Source: Rutidosis leptorrhynchoides
Lineage: Eukaryota > Streptophyta > Magnoliopsida > Asterales > Asteraceae
Direction: 5' to 3'
DNA: 64,000 nt
Assembly (NCBI RefSeq): GCF_046630445.1
Contig: NC_092337.1
Span: forward strand, 364,566,001-364,630,000
Shown here in pieces: positions 25,134-39,792 of this stretch. The notes under the pieces are model-generated. The model saw only the letters and a list, made by a program, of their open reading frames with translations. It was not told the origin of the DNA and did not search any database. The position numbers were made by a program, and so were the translations under genes. Every line of letters begins with the position of its first letter. The stretch's first letter is position 1.

Positions 25134-25609
25134 AGGATTTTGAGCTAATTGGGTATTCAGATGCTGATTTTGCAGGGTGTAAAATAGATAGGAAAAGTAC
25201 TACTGGTGGTTGCCAGTTACTGGGTGGTAGGCTAGTCAGCTGGACAAGCAAAAAGCAAAATATTGTGTCCACATCTACTGCTGAGGCAGAATATGTCTCA
25301 GCTGGTAGTTGTACTGCTCAAGTACTATGGATGCAAAGCCAGCTGAAAGACTATGGTGTTCATGTTACAAAAACTCCAATTTACTGTGACAACACCAGTG
25401 CAATTACCATCACCAACAATCCCGTGATGCATTCAAGGACTAAGCACATTGAAGTTTGATATCACTTCATAATGGATCATGTTCAAAAAGGAGATGTGGT
25501 GCTACATTTTATTTTAACAGAACAGCAGTTAGCATATCTCTTCAAAAAGCCCTTAGATAAGAAACGTTTTAACTATCTCATCTCTGAGCTGGGTATGATT
25601 GAACTCTAA
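25125..25609 (+). pseudogene. Copia RNase H
   Basis: GYSDADFAG, STAEAEYVSA and YCDNTSAI supply the Asp-Glu-Asp set. A TGA at about 25456 stands where the family has CGA (Arg). The C-terminal tail ends with TAA at 25607-25609. It degrades the RNA strand of the RNA-DNA hybrid. Confidence 0.85.
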
Positions 25610-26166
25610 ATAAATGACAATTTTGTTGGTGTGCTGGCTCTACAACATGTAGGGAAACCAGTAAGTCACAATCTTGGATTTACTGCCTACATGTCAAACA
25701 ATCAGCACAACAAGGTCTTTTATATAATGGTTATTCAATGTTTAAAATGAAATAATAAATAGCTCACTATACTTAAATGATACCTTAAAACTGAAACTCA
25801 TTTACTTCCAATGATTTAAATTAAATTCATGAAATATTAAATGTGACAAAGAATTTTTGTATTTAATACAAACTTTATTTTGTGATTTTTAACTCCATTT
25901 TGAATTAAAACCTGCTGCATTTAATGCTTAATGGGAGGTATGAGTGTTCAAGCCGATTATACATCATGTCAACAGTCTGTGTCCCCTCGAAAACATGCCA
26001 GTCTGTCACATCTTCTCTCTCTTGCACTTTTTCCCCAATCAGAACGGGTAAAAGAGTGATTCATTTTCCATAATAACCTTCGGTTATTCATCTTTCAAAA
26101 ACACACTCTTCTCTCCAAAATCATCAATCCTTCATATCTTCAAACATTCATACTTTCAAATCATCA
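25610..26166 (+). other. Copia spacer between pol and ORF3
   Basis: Non-coding 557 bp. The last 170 bp are pyrimidine-rich (repeated TTCA, TCTCTC) like a plant 5' UTR, and a 7-bp hairpin (AATAACC...GGTTATT, 26072-26088) lies in it. A TATATAA at about 25721 could be a promoter element. This hints that ORF3 has its own leader, either by splicing or by a separate promoter. Confidence 0.4.
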
Positions 26167-28642
26167 ATGGCAGACCAACTGTGATGACCCGGGAATTTCT
26201 GACCAAATTTAAACTTTAATCTTTATATGTTCCCGACACAATAAGCAAAGTTTGTTAAGTTAAATCTCAAGAATTTTAAACTGTATTCATACATTCATTT
26301 AACCTCGACTAAATTCCGACGATTCACGAACAATTATTGTAAATAAATATGTATATATATATATATATATAAGTATAAAAAAAATAAGTAAATATATTAA
26401 ATTGAAATAATAAAAAAATAAATAAATAAATACAATTTAATCAATAGAGTTAATTATGTAAAATAGTATACAAAATAATTAAGTTGCTATTAAAACGAAT
26501 ATCGATATACATACGATTCTATACAAAAATTAATGTTGTATGTATATCATAATATATAAAATGCATAAATATTAAATGACATATGTAATATTAATAAATT
26601 AAATAATAATTTCAAGTTTAAATATAGTGATATATCTATATTAATATTATTAACCTCGTTATTATTAATAACATTAATTGTAACATTATTATTTGTATTA
26701 TTAATATTATTATAATATGTAGATAGGAAAAAGGAAAACATGTAACTTGATATTACTAGTATTATCAAGTATTATCATTATTTTATTATTATCATTAATA
26801 TAAATTGTATGGGTATTATTATTTATATATTTATTATTAGTATTAATATTATTATTAATACACATATATAATTATTAATACAGATTATTACCACATACAT
26901 ATACATATACGTGTATAAAATATAGTATATACATATACACTACAGAATGCAATTATATATACATATAAATATTTATATATATATAGAAATATGATGATAT
27001 ACATATAGAACTATAGATAAATACGTAGTATGATCCAAAATCTGTTTTCAATCTTTTTCAAGGCTGTAGATGATTGGTACAATCTGTCTCCAAACCGTTT
27101 GCTATCGGTATCCATAGTACAAATCAGATAACTAATTGATTTGATCTTTATTTCATTTTCTTGTTACTTATCTGCTCTCTTTTGTCTGTTTGAGAAAATG
27201 AGGACCACCATCACATACTTGAGTATTATTATTCTGTTAAACTATGAAACCCACGAATCATTCAACCCAAAACACATACACTAAACCACTTCTTTATTTT
27301 CTCTCTTGCTTCAACAACCTACGGTAATTAATCCTCGCCATTGCTCTTTATTTTCTTGAAACCGAATACAATGTATAACCATGAACCATTCTCATCTATT
27401 TTGTGCAACTGTTATTCGGTTTCTATGATAACCGAGAATACCACCACCACGACCTCCACAGCACAACCGTGAAACCACCACACCCAATCCTCATCTTTCT
27501 CTCTCTATTTCTCTCTATCTATATCTAAATTTTTTTTTCGGTGAAACCCATTAAACAATGGATACCATTGTTGTTGCTATAGCTGCAAACGTGTTTCTAT
27601 TCTGTCCAAAACATAACCAAACCTCCACTACAAACTGTCCCATGCTATTGCAAAAGTAACTGCTACAGCTGTACTTCGTTTCTATTTGCTATTCTAGTTG
27701 AAACCACCACAAAACAGCCACCTTCTACAGCTAATCTCTGCTCCTGCTACGGCCTTGTTTCTGTCTCTATCCAACGAGTAAAACTAACCACATATACTAC
27801 AGTTATGATTGCTGTATACTTCTGTTTTAAGTTCTTGTTAATTGAGGATGATGAAAGTGATATCATGATGGTAGTGGAACATGTTATGATCATAATTAAT
27901 TATCTATTCATACAAAGCGATATCATTTAGATACTAATGAACTATCTTTTATGATTAGTTATGTAATGGAAGATGATGTATTGATGAGGTACATGATGGT
28001 GAATGATTGAGTGAGGATGCGTTTGTGCTCCTGTACCAGATGAACCCCACGCCTAATTAACCATCGAATAACCTATTCAAGCACATTAGTGGGCTAGCTA
28101 TTTGGACTTCTAATTAGTTTGTGTTGGGCCGAATAGGTTGTTGTCTTTGGGCCGTGTATAATTGGGGACTATCGGGTCAAGATACAACACAAATAAATTG
28201 AATACACATGTAAGTTTAATTGGTTCGGTTAATACATATACACCTCGCTAATTTTCTGTTAAACACGAATTTTAATTCATGAAATGAAGATGATAATAAT
28301 AAAACCTGATAATGATGATGATAAAGTGAAGGAGAGGCTTAGATAATGTTGATTGTGAGCATAATGGTTAATGACGATGATATAATCAAAGATGTTGATA
28401 ATAAGTTGATAAGTGATGCCGATGATATCGGGTTAAGTTGTTAATGATAATGACGATGGTTGATATGATAATAGGTTGGTTATGATTATGATAATTATAA
28501 TAGAAATGTTACCTTCATAATAAGAAGGATGATGAGTTGATGTTAATAATTATGTAGGATAAGAAACGATTTAATAATAAAGTCGATGATTATGATTATG
28601 GTAATCAAAAGGATAATAAGAGAATGATGATGACAGAGGAAT

Positions 28643-28710
28643 GGTTAAGGTTGTTTTCGGGTTAGCGGGACGTCGCGGGTTCAAACCCGGACTTGGGCAT
28701 TTTTTTAGAA
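28643..28710 (+). other. tRNA-promoter-like module in A-type LTR
   Basis: GGTTCAAACCC at 28678-28688 is an exact B-box-like element with flanking complementary bases (CGGGTTCAAACCCGG). It is followed by TTTTTTT at 28700-28706 and then the TTA array from 28763. A-box resemblance upstream is weak. Confidence 0.4.
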
Positions 28711-28761
28711 CTACTCCTTTGAGGTAGTTACTTATCTATTCATTTTATTAATATTATCATC

Positions 28762-28891
<130 letters not shown>

Positions 28892-30172
28892 TAAAAGTAT
28901 CATTATTTTTATAATTTATCATGTTTATTAAAATTAGTATTATTATTGAAACAAACATTTTTATCAAGATTATCATTTTTATTATTAAAATTATCATTAT
29001 TATTATTAGTATTATTAAAATATCAAATAAAGAATTCTATATAAAAATATAATTATAACATAAAACATAACTATATTAATATTTTTGTAATAAATGTGAA
29101 TTATCTATTTAAAGTATACAAAAATAAATATATCTAATTATGATATGAATGAAACATATAATATATTAAAATAACAACTATATCATTAATAATATGTAAA
29201 TTGTTCGATTTCAATTATATGTGTTAATATATATAGAACTGATATAGGTTCGTGAATCCAAGGCCAACCTTACAGTTGTTCAATGATGTTATATGTATTT
29301 TTACTACGAAATACAGTATGGTGAGTTTCATTTACCTTTTTACCCTTTATATTTTTGGGCTGAGAATACCTGCGCAACTTTTATAACTGCTTTACGAAAT
29401 AGACACAAGTAATTGAAACTACATTCTATGGTTGAATGATTGAAACTGAATATGCCCCTTTTAGCTTGGTAGCCTAAGAATTTGGGAACAGACACCCTAA
29501 TTGATGCGAATCCTGAAGATAGATCTATGGGCCTAACAAACCCCATCTGAACTTGCCGGATGCTTTAGTACTTCGATTTTATCATGTCCGATGTAGAGTC
29601 CAGGAATGATGGGGATATTCCATATGTATCCTTGTTAGTTCGGTTACCGGGTGTTCACCATATGAATGATATTTATCTCTGCCAGTTTGCGAAATGCCTG
29701 ATGTGAGATGGTTGTTATGAAAATATGAAATCTTGTGGTCTATTAAAATGATGGAAATGAATGATTATGATAAACTAATGAACTCACCAACCTTTTGGTT
29801 GACACTTTAAAGCATGTTTATTCTTAGGTTTGAAAGAAATCTTCCGCAGTGCATTAGCTGATTTTAAAGCTATTACTTGCAGTCATTCATGACATATTTC
29901 AAAAGACGTTGCATTCGAGTCGTTGAAGTTCATTAGAGATTATTATTAAGTAAATGACAGATTAGGTCATTTATAGTTTGGATATTATGAAATGGTATGC
30001 ATACCTGTCAACTTTCGAAGTAATGAAAGATTGCCTTTTAAAAATGAATGCAATGTTTGTAAAAATGTATCATATAGAGGTCAAGTACCTCGTGATGTAA
30101 TCAACTGTTATGAATCGTTTATAATTGATATGGACTTCATCCGGATGGATTAGGACGGGGCATGAAACCAAC

Positions 30173-33100
30173 AACAATCACCACTCATTGAGAACCAACA
30201 AGAAGAACAACAACCACAGCAACAACAATCGGAGGAACCACAACAACCAGAACAACAACCTCAACCGGCACCAAAGGAACCGATTGTACAGGCACCACTG
30301 TTCAATCTTCACCCAAATCTGGTCAGGACTGCTAATGCACTAGATCACACACTCATTCGCCTATCGAAAGGCAATGCTGCTCATGCCTTTTTGATTCCAA
30401 AATCCAAAGCCAACATGAGCTATGACACTCTCATCGATTACATAAGGCAATCACCTCTAGCTCGAGCAATTACTGATGTTCCTTCTCGTCTGTATCCAGC
30501 CTGCTTAGCCAGATTCTGGTACACTGCCACCATGTCCACCACTCAACAGAATGCTCCATGTATTCATGGCATGGTTACTGAAACTCTAACCTGTTCAATC
30601 ACCGTTGATGCCATTCGACGAGCCCTTCATCTGCCAAGTGGACCATTTGTTGATTCACCAACAAGTGATGAATTTAGAAGGGAGGTACTTGAAACTATTG
30701 GGTTTAATCGACCAGTGGCTCATACGCCCTTAAGGAAGCATATGCCACCTCTTTGGTATTACTTCTTTAGATTGCTGACACAATGCATCAGCCAGAAGTC
30801 TGGTAGTTTTGACCAATGCTCAGATTTTGAGCTTAAGATTGGGCATGGGTTTCTATTCAACTGAAATATTGATTATGCTGGTGAAATCTTCTTGAGGCTA
30901 AGGGAAATGGTGCGTGCACCCAAAAGAACACACTTGATCCCCTTTCCAAGTTTCTTGAGCCTTGTGTTTGAAAATAAGCTGGGTGATGCTTATCAGCAGA
31001 TTACTGATGAATCGTTTGACCTGCCCATGAAACAAGGGGAAATGCCAAAAGATGCTCCTGCTACTCCATATACTGGTTTAACACCAGGCATGCTCAAGTA
31101 TCTTGCTTCTCGGGGTGGATTTCACCAATCGACTGCCTCTGGTTATGCACCAGCTGAGGGGGAGGGACCTTAGCGAAAGCCAGCTACTCGTAGGAAGCAG
31201 CCAGCTACCATAACTAGAACAGCCACCATCTCACATACTGGTAAAGCAGTAGTTGTATTAGAATCTAGTGCTCTTTGATCATAAAGAACAGTCCTAGTCT
31301 TATATACTGACTACCCAATTCTAGTATTGGAATCCGTTGCTCATCTATTTATTGGTAACAGGAAAATCTAAACGTGCTAAAGCTGGCTCCAAGCAAACCA
31401 CAGGGGAGGTTGCACCAGTCTTAACTGCTGCTCCTGCAAAGGATGTTGCTATGGAACCTGGTGCGTCTCTAGACCAAACAGCAGAAATTTCTAACTTAAT
31501 TCAAAATATTTTAACTGCTGACTTGAAAAATGAAAGTGGAGTTAAAGGTATAACCTTGGCTCCCAAGCTGACTGGTTTTAAAACTAGTGTTAAGAAGAGT
31601 AGCAACACATACTCTTCTAACCAGGAACTTCCACAATTTTCTACATTATACTCATGAAATATCCTCTACTGACAGTACAACCAGCAGAGAACATAACTAA
31701 CCCCAAAGCAGACTTGAGCAGGCTCCTCATCGTTTTGAACCAGCTCAGGCTACTGCACAACCTAAATGTTACTTGGATTATGATACGAGTCACACTCCTA
31801 TATCATTACCAGCCAAAACTCTTATACTATCTGGGTTAACATGTGTTGCCAATGGGTCAGCAGAGTCACAGCTGCACTTACAGACACCTTATTCCATCTC
31901 AATCAAAGGGCTGACTAAATCACTAGTCTGTCCCCAGAGACCAACACCAGATGCAATTGTTTAGTCAAATTTATTTGGTTCTACAGTTGTTAACATAAAA
32001 TGTTCTTTTGTTTAAGTTCTTAGCAGGGTATATCAACAGGCAGGGGGGGCAAGAAAAGGATGCTATTGTTTCTATTGATGAGATGAGCTCTCTACTTCTG
32101 CTACTGGTGTTGGTGCAACTGATTCTCAAACTGGTGGTGCTGATACTAGTGTTATTGCCTCTACTGCTGCTGGTGATAATGGGGATCTAGTTGATGTTGG
32201 TTCAACTGTTCCTGGTGGTAATGAGGAGATGGTTTCTGGTGTTACTGCTACTGCTATTCCTCCTCCAATTCCCAGTATTACTGCCTCCACTACTGTCCCA
32301 GAAGTGGAAGATGAGATGATAGTTGAACCTCCTCCTGTGCTTGAACAAGTCATCAATAAATTTATTAAGGAGGTTCTCACTGATAATCTTGTCACTGAAC
32401 CCAAGGGTGACACTGTGCTCACAACTGACAAAGCTGCTGATACTACTGATTCTTCTGATGTGGAATTTCAATCTATTCCACCTAATGCATCTAATGTTAT
32501 AGTCATCCCTGGTTCAGATTCTGGTGAACAGGGTGTTAGGTTGGATGCTGGTACCTCTGCTACTGCAACCACTGATGTTACTCAGGCTTCTATTTCTGCT
32601 GAGAAGCCACCATATGTTTGCAAGGTACCAGATTCCAGATGAAGTTGTGCCTAACTTCATCTACAGAGGAGCTTCTATCAGCCCTAAGATTGCGTTGCGG
32701 GTGGATCAGCTGGCCATTGATCCTCAAAGTGCACTTGTTTCAGCCAGTAAATTACCTAAAGAGGAGCTCACTGAACTGCTATCTCGGCTTGATCGCCCAG
32801 CACGTGAAGAAGTGTATGAGAGGCTGGCCACACTGGAGCAAATAAATGAACAACCATACTACCATGTGTTTGGCATGGCTCCAGCTGCTTCTCCATGGCC
32901 TGGTACTTAGAGGCCTCTCAAGTTCATCATTGATCCTGCTACTAGTAAATGTGTCATGCAAAATGTTCCTGATTCGCCAGTACCTTCTGATTCATTAGCT
33001 TTTCCTCATCATCTTTTTCATCTACTGATGATGCTGATAAAGGTGCTGGTAAGAACGAGCCAGTCACTCATGATAATGTGACTGGTTCCAAAGACAAACC

Positions 33101-36100
33101 AGTAAATCTTACTGATGATGCTGACAATGATGCTTCAAAGGATACAAGTGGTTCTAAACCTTCGGGTGAAGGTAAAAATGATGGTGATCATGCTGATGAG
33201 TCAAATTCTGACCTTCCACCTCCACCACCCCACGGAGGTACTCCTGTTATAGTTGATAGTGATCGCCCCTTAACCTGTAGTTTTGATCCTAGTGAGGTGG
33301 CTGCCATTTCCACTCTGGCTGTTTATCGCACTGTAGCCAGAATCACACCAGACATCCAACGATCCATCTGAGATACTATTACTGATCGCATGACTAAAGC
33401 CATTCGCAGAGCTGGGGACGTTACAACATCCACTATTGAAGCCCAGCTCAAGCAAGTTTGTGCTTTTGCAGATCTCGCGGTGGATGCCATTATCCAACAC
33501 CATGAGGAAGAGGAGGATCTTAAAAGGCGAATCATCTCTCATAATGAATATGCTGATCATATTGCCCGTCTTCAAGCTGATCTTGATGCTGCTAATTGAA
33601 GAATTCTTTTTCTTAATGACAAGAATAGGGTATTGGAAGAGAGGTTGGATTCGTAGGAACAGCAAATGGCTACAATAGTTCCTGCCTCTGCCTATGTTCA
33701 AATAGTGGAGACTATGCAACGAATGGCTGCCCTACAAGCTGATGTTAGGGAAAGTGTTAATCAGATGGACATGGGTGTTGCAAGGAATGAAGTCATATCT
33801 TTAAACCTATGTCTCAGATAATATGGCATGGATCCTGGTGTCCACCTATCTCCTGCTGATGCTGACTGGAACAACTTTTCCTATTATGTCCCTGAGTCAG
33901 ACAGTGACCTTGATGCTCAAGTTTCCCCAAACAATCCTTCTGCCCCTGCTGATGACAAAAAGGAGGAGAAGAAATCTAAAAAGCATAAAAAGAGAAAATA
34001 ATCTAAGGGGGAGCATGAGCATGAGAAGACTCCAAAACGGTAAAGGAGAGATGGTGATGATGGTGGTGATGGTACTAGTCAAGGTACTGGCACTAAGCCC
34101 AGCAACGCTCATACTGAAGCAGGTGTCAAGACTGCTGGTGAATCTCAAACCAGTGTGTCTTCCACATCTGTGGATGATATTGGTCTTGGCAGTAAGCCCA
34201 GTGATGTTTCTGAAATGGATGTTGCTGAATCTTTTGTTGTTTCTCAAACTATTGAAAGAAAAATGAAAAGAAAAATGGAGAGACATCAGAAGAGACAGCA
34301 GGAATTGAATGATGCCTTTAATGCCAAACGGGAGGCCTATGCTGCTCGTAAATGACATAGAATTGAGCATAGAAGAAGCCTAGTCCCTGAAAAGATGGAT
34401 ATTCATGATGAACTGCTCAGCATAAACAAATACAAAAGAGATGCTCAAAAAAGAAATGCTAAGTTCATGGTGAAATATGACAAAAAGAAGGCAAAGTTGT
34501 ATGCTGAGAGAGCAGACAGGATTAAAAGAATGACACCTGAAGAGATGCAAGCTTATTTGCAAACTACTGAGTCAGGAGGAGTTAGAGCTGATGTGTTCAT
34601 GAAATGGCTTGATGCAATGTTAGAAACCAGCCAATCCTCTCGACCAGCATCTTCTGCTCAACCAGCTGCACCACAACAGCCAGCAGAAATAATCAATCTT
34701 GGTGATGATGATGATGTTCAGGGGGAGTATCTTTCTATTACTCCCTATCTGCCTCCACAAGAACCAGTATCAACACAAGAACCACCAGTTGAACCCAAAC
34801 CTATCGATAAACAAAGGGTAAAATCTACCCCTAGGGACAATCAGCCCCTTAGGAAAGAGCCCTTATTTGAGGCAGCTGGTGAAGATACTGTGGCAGTTGT
34901 GCCAGCTGATACTAATTAGTCAGCTGGTACTGAAGACACAGCAAGGAGTGCTGTGATTGAAGACCCAACCAGAAGTGTGATGTTGGGTGTAACAAGTGTT
35001 GAAGACCCAGCAAAGGTGGATGAGTTGGGTACTAACCAAGATACTGATTCTGTTGATCCTGCTAATTTTACAGTCTGGGCAGGGGGAGTTCAACCTTCAT
35101 TCAATTACCAATACCTGCCCGGGCACTTGCTTATTTTGATAGGATACGGGAGGAACCTGATTTTGAAAGACTAGGTCTTTCCGGCACAGTAGAATCACTC
35201 TTCAAATTATGCTGCATCTTCCCCAAAACGTAATGGGAAGCAAACTACGCGGGAGGATGTTCCAGTTGCACAAGGTGAGCCTGATTTAAGAAAGATGAAT
35301 CCAGACGAAAGAGAGGCTTACAGGCTGAAGATCACTGTACCAGAACTACTTGAACAAAGACAAGCAGCTATTCCTAAAAGGATACGCCAAATTAGATTGA
35401 TGTATCATCCACTTAATCAGCAATTCTATATTAATGCCTTGACTTACAGCATTGAAGTTGGCGTGTACCTATATAACAGTGGTCAAAGGCTACATACTGA
35501 TGAAGAGAAAGTTCTCTTTTATGAGGCTCTGCAGCTCGATATGGATCTAAAGCAATATTGTGATGCCCTAAATACTGATGAGGGCAGACAATTGATTGCT
35601 ATAGCAAAGTCCCTGAACATTACCGCCAATGACTATCTTTTGAGTGTCTAACTTGAAAGGCAAAATAGGGAGGCTGCTGATGCTGAATTTGCTGAGAGGC
35701 TGAGGCTTCAGGAAGAAGAAGCTAAGTTGGCTGCTGACAGAAAACAAGAGGCTGAATCCCTTAAGTTAGTCAAAGCCGTTGTTAAGGAACAGGACAAGGC
35801 ATTCGATGAACTGGAAGCTGCTGAGAAAGCACCTACTATTGCCTCTATAGAAACTTAACGAATAATAGAATTATCTGATCATTACTATAGGAGCAAATAT
35901 GGTGATGTGCTAACTAGAAGATCAAATCCTAGTAAGATCATCAAGGTGCATAAAGGCATAAAAAGGGCTTTCTCTGTCAGCAGAGAAAACAATGTTTATG
36001 AGAGGGTAGACTACACTGAACTAAGATCTTTTGGGTATAGTGAATGGATGGAGATACTGGAGTACTTCATTGATAAAGGTAAAAGTGCTCTTAAAGACAC

Positions 36101-36380
36101 ACTGAAACATGATCTTCAAGAACTTTTCAACAAAGCAGTCAGATATGGGAATGCACCAGTAGTAAATGTAGAAAAGATCCTTTCTCAGAATCCTAAAAGG
36201 AAGAAGTCTATTGGTACAGGTCCACAAAGGAGATTTCCCATCATTCTACCCCCTCACATTCCAGTATTTGATCCTGCAGAATTGCTTTACTTATTTCCTG
36301 AAGCCTGGGCAGTCGTGAAAGTGAAGGAAGAAGAGCTATCTAGTGATGAACAAGAGAAAGATAAAGATAAAGACAGATAG
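30173..36380 (+). pseudogene. Copia ORF3, very long, broken by many stops
   Basis: The ATG is at 26167-26169, before the solo LTR. After it come a Gln/Pro-rich leader, a conserved folded region (30391-31110; motifs LYPACLARFWYTA and LVFENKLGDAYQQITDE), a long Ser/Thr/Asp/Pro-rich part (31340-33250), Lys-rich coiled-coil parts (33390-34560), and a C-terminal domain with AFSVSRENNVYERVDY and RRFPIILPP ending at 36378-36380. About 2000 codons in all. At least ten stops interrupt it; many are one transition from CGA, CAA, CAG or TGG. Such ORFs follow pol in Sireviruses and have been called env-like, but I see no signal peptide or membrane segment here, so the function is unknown. Confidence 0.75.
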
Positions 36381-36453
36381 CCTTCTAGTGATTTAATTGT
36401 ATCTTTTGTAATTTCATTTTTGATTATACTATTTTGTAAATGTTTGTATATAC
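36381..36453 (+). other. Copia 3' non-coding piece, left of solo LTR
   Basis: Follows the ORF3 stop and ends with TATAC (36449-36453), the left target copy of the next A-type solo LTR. Confidence 0.7.
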
Positions 36454-39400
36454 TATAATAACCCGTCCTTATCCACCTGGACGAAGTCATCAACATTTGG
36501 TCCCATTGTGAGGTACTCTCTTAAATATGCCTGGAATGACTCCAAATAATATCTTTCAATTGAGCAAATGCACAGCGGAAGACTTAATTCGTACCTGAGA
36601 ATAAACATGCTTAAAAGTGTCAACCAAAAGGTTGGTGAGTTCATAGGTTTATCATAACAATCATTTCAATATATTAATAGACCACAAGATTTCATAATCA
36701 TAAACATAATACACTCGCAAGTGTATGTAAAGCATTCTAAGTGGTTGAGCACTTGGTAACCATACTTAACTATTAATCAACGTCGCATATTCCCTTTATT
36801 ATGAAATCTCACTACACTGTACCAAGTGTAGCCTACAAAACGAAGTACTGTGCAACCGTTGAATACTGGTCGTCCAGTCCGGTTGGGGTTGTCAGGCCCG
36901 ATAGATCTATTAACAGGATTCGCGTTTACAATACCCATGTAAATAGTAGTTACCAAGCTACAGGGAAGTATGCCAGTGGTACAACTCAACGTAGAATATA
37001 TTTTAAGTACTTGTGTCTATTTCGTAAACAATTATAAAAGCAGCGCATGTATTCTCAGCCCAAAAATATATATTGCAAAAGTAATTAAAAAGGGAGCAAA
37101 TGAAACTCACCTAATGTATTTTGTAGTAAAAATACATATGACGGAACTAAACAATGCAGGGTTTGGCCTCGGATTCACGAACCTATATCATTTATATATA
37201 TTAACACATATATTTGTAATCGAACAAATTTATTATATCCTAAATTATATATTATATATATTTAATTTGTATGTATCTTTAAAAATGACTAATATTTATA
37301 TAGTTATATTAATATTTATATATGACTAATATTATATTAAAAATACCTCATTTGTTTAAAAAAATATATATATTTATTATATGTAATATTATTATAAGTA
37401 TAATTTTATATGCATAATATTTATTTGTTGTAAAAATAATAATAACGATAATACTAGTAATAAAAATAAAGATGATAATAATAATGATAATAAATTTTAA
37501 TAATAATAGTTCTTATGTTCATAATGATAATGATAATAGTAACAATAACAATAATAATAATAAAAATAATAATAATATTGAAACTACCTTTAAAGCTTTT
37601 TCTAAAAATAAATGCACGTGCCCGGGCTCGAACCCACGACCTCCTGCTCACTCTCAAACACCCTTAACCATCCATCTGATTCTGTTTATCTGATTTAGTC
37701 TGCTACCCAATACTATTTACCTCGTACGAATCTGTTTATCCTATTTTTCTTCTTCTTAAAACGCGATTTATCATCACATACCCTTATCATCATATTCAGT
37801 TACAGGAATCTAGTTTGTATCTCGGGCCAAGCTAAAACCTTTGGCCCAACAATCATTTAAAGCCCCATTTGCAAATTTGATTAGTCCATTTAACGTATTA
37901 TATGATCTAGTAACCTCTAAGATAGAATATGTGTATTTATATTCGTCTGTCCCCGCAAATTAAAAAAATAATATAGCAGTAACATTTAGCACCGAATCAC
38001 TTTCTTTTTGTCTGCCACATTCCTCAAATTGGCTGTCTAGTTCCTCATGGGTCTTATCTTCTATATATAATATTCTTCATATTACATGTCATTATATTCT
38101 CACAGCACATTTTATATTATATCGTTACTTGTATCATTTTCCTTATCATAACATACGGTAGCAGTAGCACCAAAACAGATTGAGAAAATGAAACAGAAAA
38201 AGGAACGTATAATAGCAGGTAAATGAGATTTTGGGTTGTGGTTTGAAGCTGTAAATAGGAGCAGAAACGTACGGACTGCTGTAGCGAGAGAAAGAAAATA
38301 AAAATAAAATAGCTGTGGTTTGCAGCGGTATTTCACGAATCTTTGGATGTTAAAACCATAACACTTAAAGTGTGGTTCTCGGACAACAAAAAGAAAGACG
38401 GATGTACACAGTAACAGTTTTAGGTGGGTTTTAAAGATGGTTGTGGTGGTGTTTTATTTGTAAACACAAACAGATATATGTACCACTGCAGTAGCAGCCG
38501 TAGAACATAAACAAGCAACAAGTACAGCTACAGCAAAGATGATGGTTGTGCTTTAATCGTACAAAGGGAAACAGAACCAGTTTGAGAGAGAGAAAGGATG
38601 ACGGTTGGTGGTTCATGGTGTTTCACAAGGGTTATTAAAGAAGAAACAGGAAATGTGAAAAATATAATCAAATTAATGATAAGTTAATGATGGTGGTGGC
38701 TCGTGATAATGAAGGTGAGGTGGTGGATGGTGGGTTGAGATGAAGGTGGTGGTTGTAATCTTCAACATGAACTTGATAGAGAGAAGGGTGGTTCGATGAC
38801 TTGGGGTATGAGTTGTAAAACAGAAACCGATACAGAAAGGTGGTTTCGAGTGAGGGTTGGTCGTGAGATGTTATTGGACCGAAAAGAGAGAAAGATACCT
38901 CGATATTTAATGGTGGTAGTTTGAACGGTTGTAGTGGTGGCTCGGTGATTTAGGATGGAGGTTGATCAAGAAGTGACTGTGTGCGATTATACAAAGGGTG
39001 ATGGGTTGATCACAAAACATAAAGCATATAGGAAGTTGAGGTGATATGGGTGTTGAAAGAAGTAATGGAAACAAAAGTTGGTGATGGGTTGTTAATATCT
39101 CTCATATGCATGTGCATATAAAAATGATAGATAGATGATGGTGGAATAATTCATCAATCAAAAACAGTGAATCATAAAGTTAATAATTCACACACCGATA
39201 TAATTTAGGGAGACATGAAAGCTAATTGAAAATGATACATAACATACGCGTAATTATTTATCTTTTTATATATTATATTTAATATTAATATTTACTAAAA
39301 TATATAATATTGTTTAATATTAATAATAATAATAATAATATTAGTATAACAAATTAATATTAGTACATAATTATTTACATAAGATGAAGTGTTATAACTT

Positions 39401-39592
39401 TATATATAAACATTTCTATTTACGATTAAAGATTCGTGAATCGTCGGGAAAAGTCAATGGGTAATTGATTACATGAATATAATTCCAAAGTTTTTGAGAC
39501 TCAACCTAACAGACTTTGTTTATTGTGTCAAAAATATTAAATCATATCGAGAGTTTGGTTTAAAATTAGTCGAAATTTTCCGGGTCATGACA
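36454..39592 (-). mobile_element. A-type solo LTR (divergent, 3.1 kb)
   Basis: Plus-strand edges TATAATAACCCGTCC and GGGTCATGACA, target copies TATAC at 36449-36453 and 39593-39597. It is shorter than the other copies and more diverged, with only scattered AAT units, so it belongs to an older or different subfamily. Palindrome at 36901-36910, tRNA-promoter-like module at 37600-37680. Confidence 0.85.
37600..37680 (-). other. tRNA-promoter-like module in A-type LTR
   Basis: Minus strand GGGTTCGAGCCC (37624-37635) is an exact B-box-like element, about 35 bp after a GGTTAAGG block, followed by a T-rich run (ATTTATTTTTAG). This is the best-preserved copy of the module. Confidence 0.4.
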
Positions 39593-39792
39593 TATACTCT
39601 GCTGTAATGAAAATGAAATGAGTTTATCTTCAAAATCATATCAATTTATAAGATATAGATAACTCAGCAAAAGATCCCAAAACAAACCAAAAAGGGATGA
39701 ATTTACTGCCTATTTTTCATAGGTCCTTTAGTGCTGGCTTTAGTGTTTTCTCTTTATGTCATAGGTTTTGTCATCATCAAATAGGGGGAGAT
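39593..39792 (+). other. Copia 3' internal end with polypurine tract
   Basis: Non-coding. AATAGGGGGAGAT immediately before the 3' LTR (about 39780-39792) is the plus-strand primer, of the form usual in Sireviruses. Confidence 0.85.

Noticed and set aside
26072..26088. Hairpin AATAACC/GGTTATT before Copia ORF3 as a riboswitch-like element
   Set aside because: A single 7-bp hairpin in AT-rich sequence; no further structure supports it.
28643..28710. A functional tRNA gene
   Set aside because: A B-box-like word is present, but no acceptor stem, anticodon arm or full cloverleaf can be drawn; annotated as promoter-like module only.
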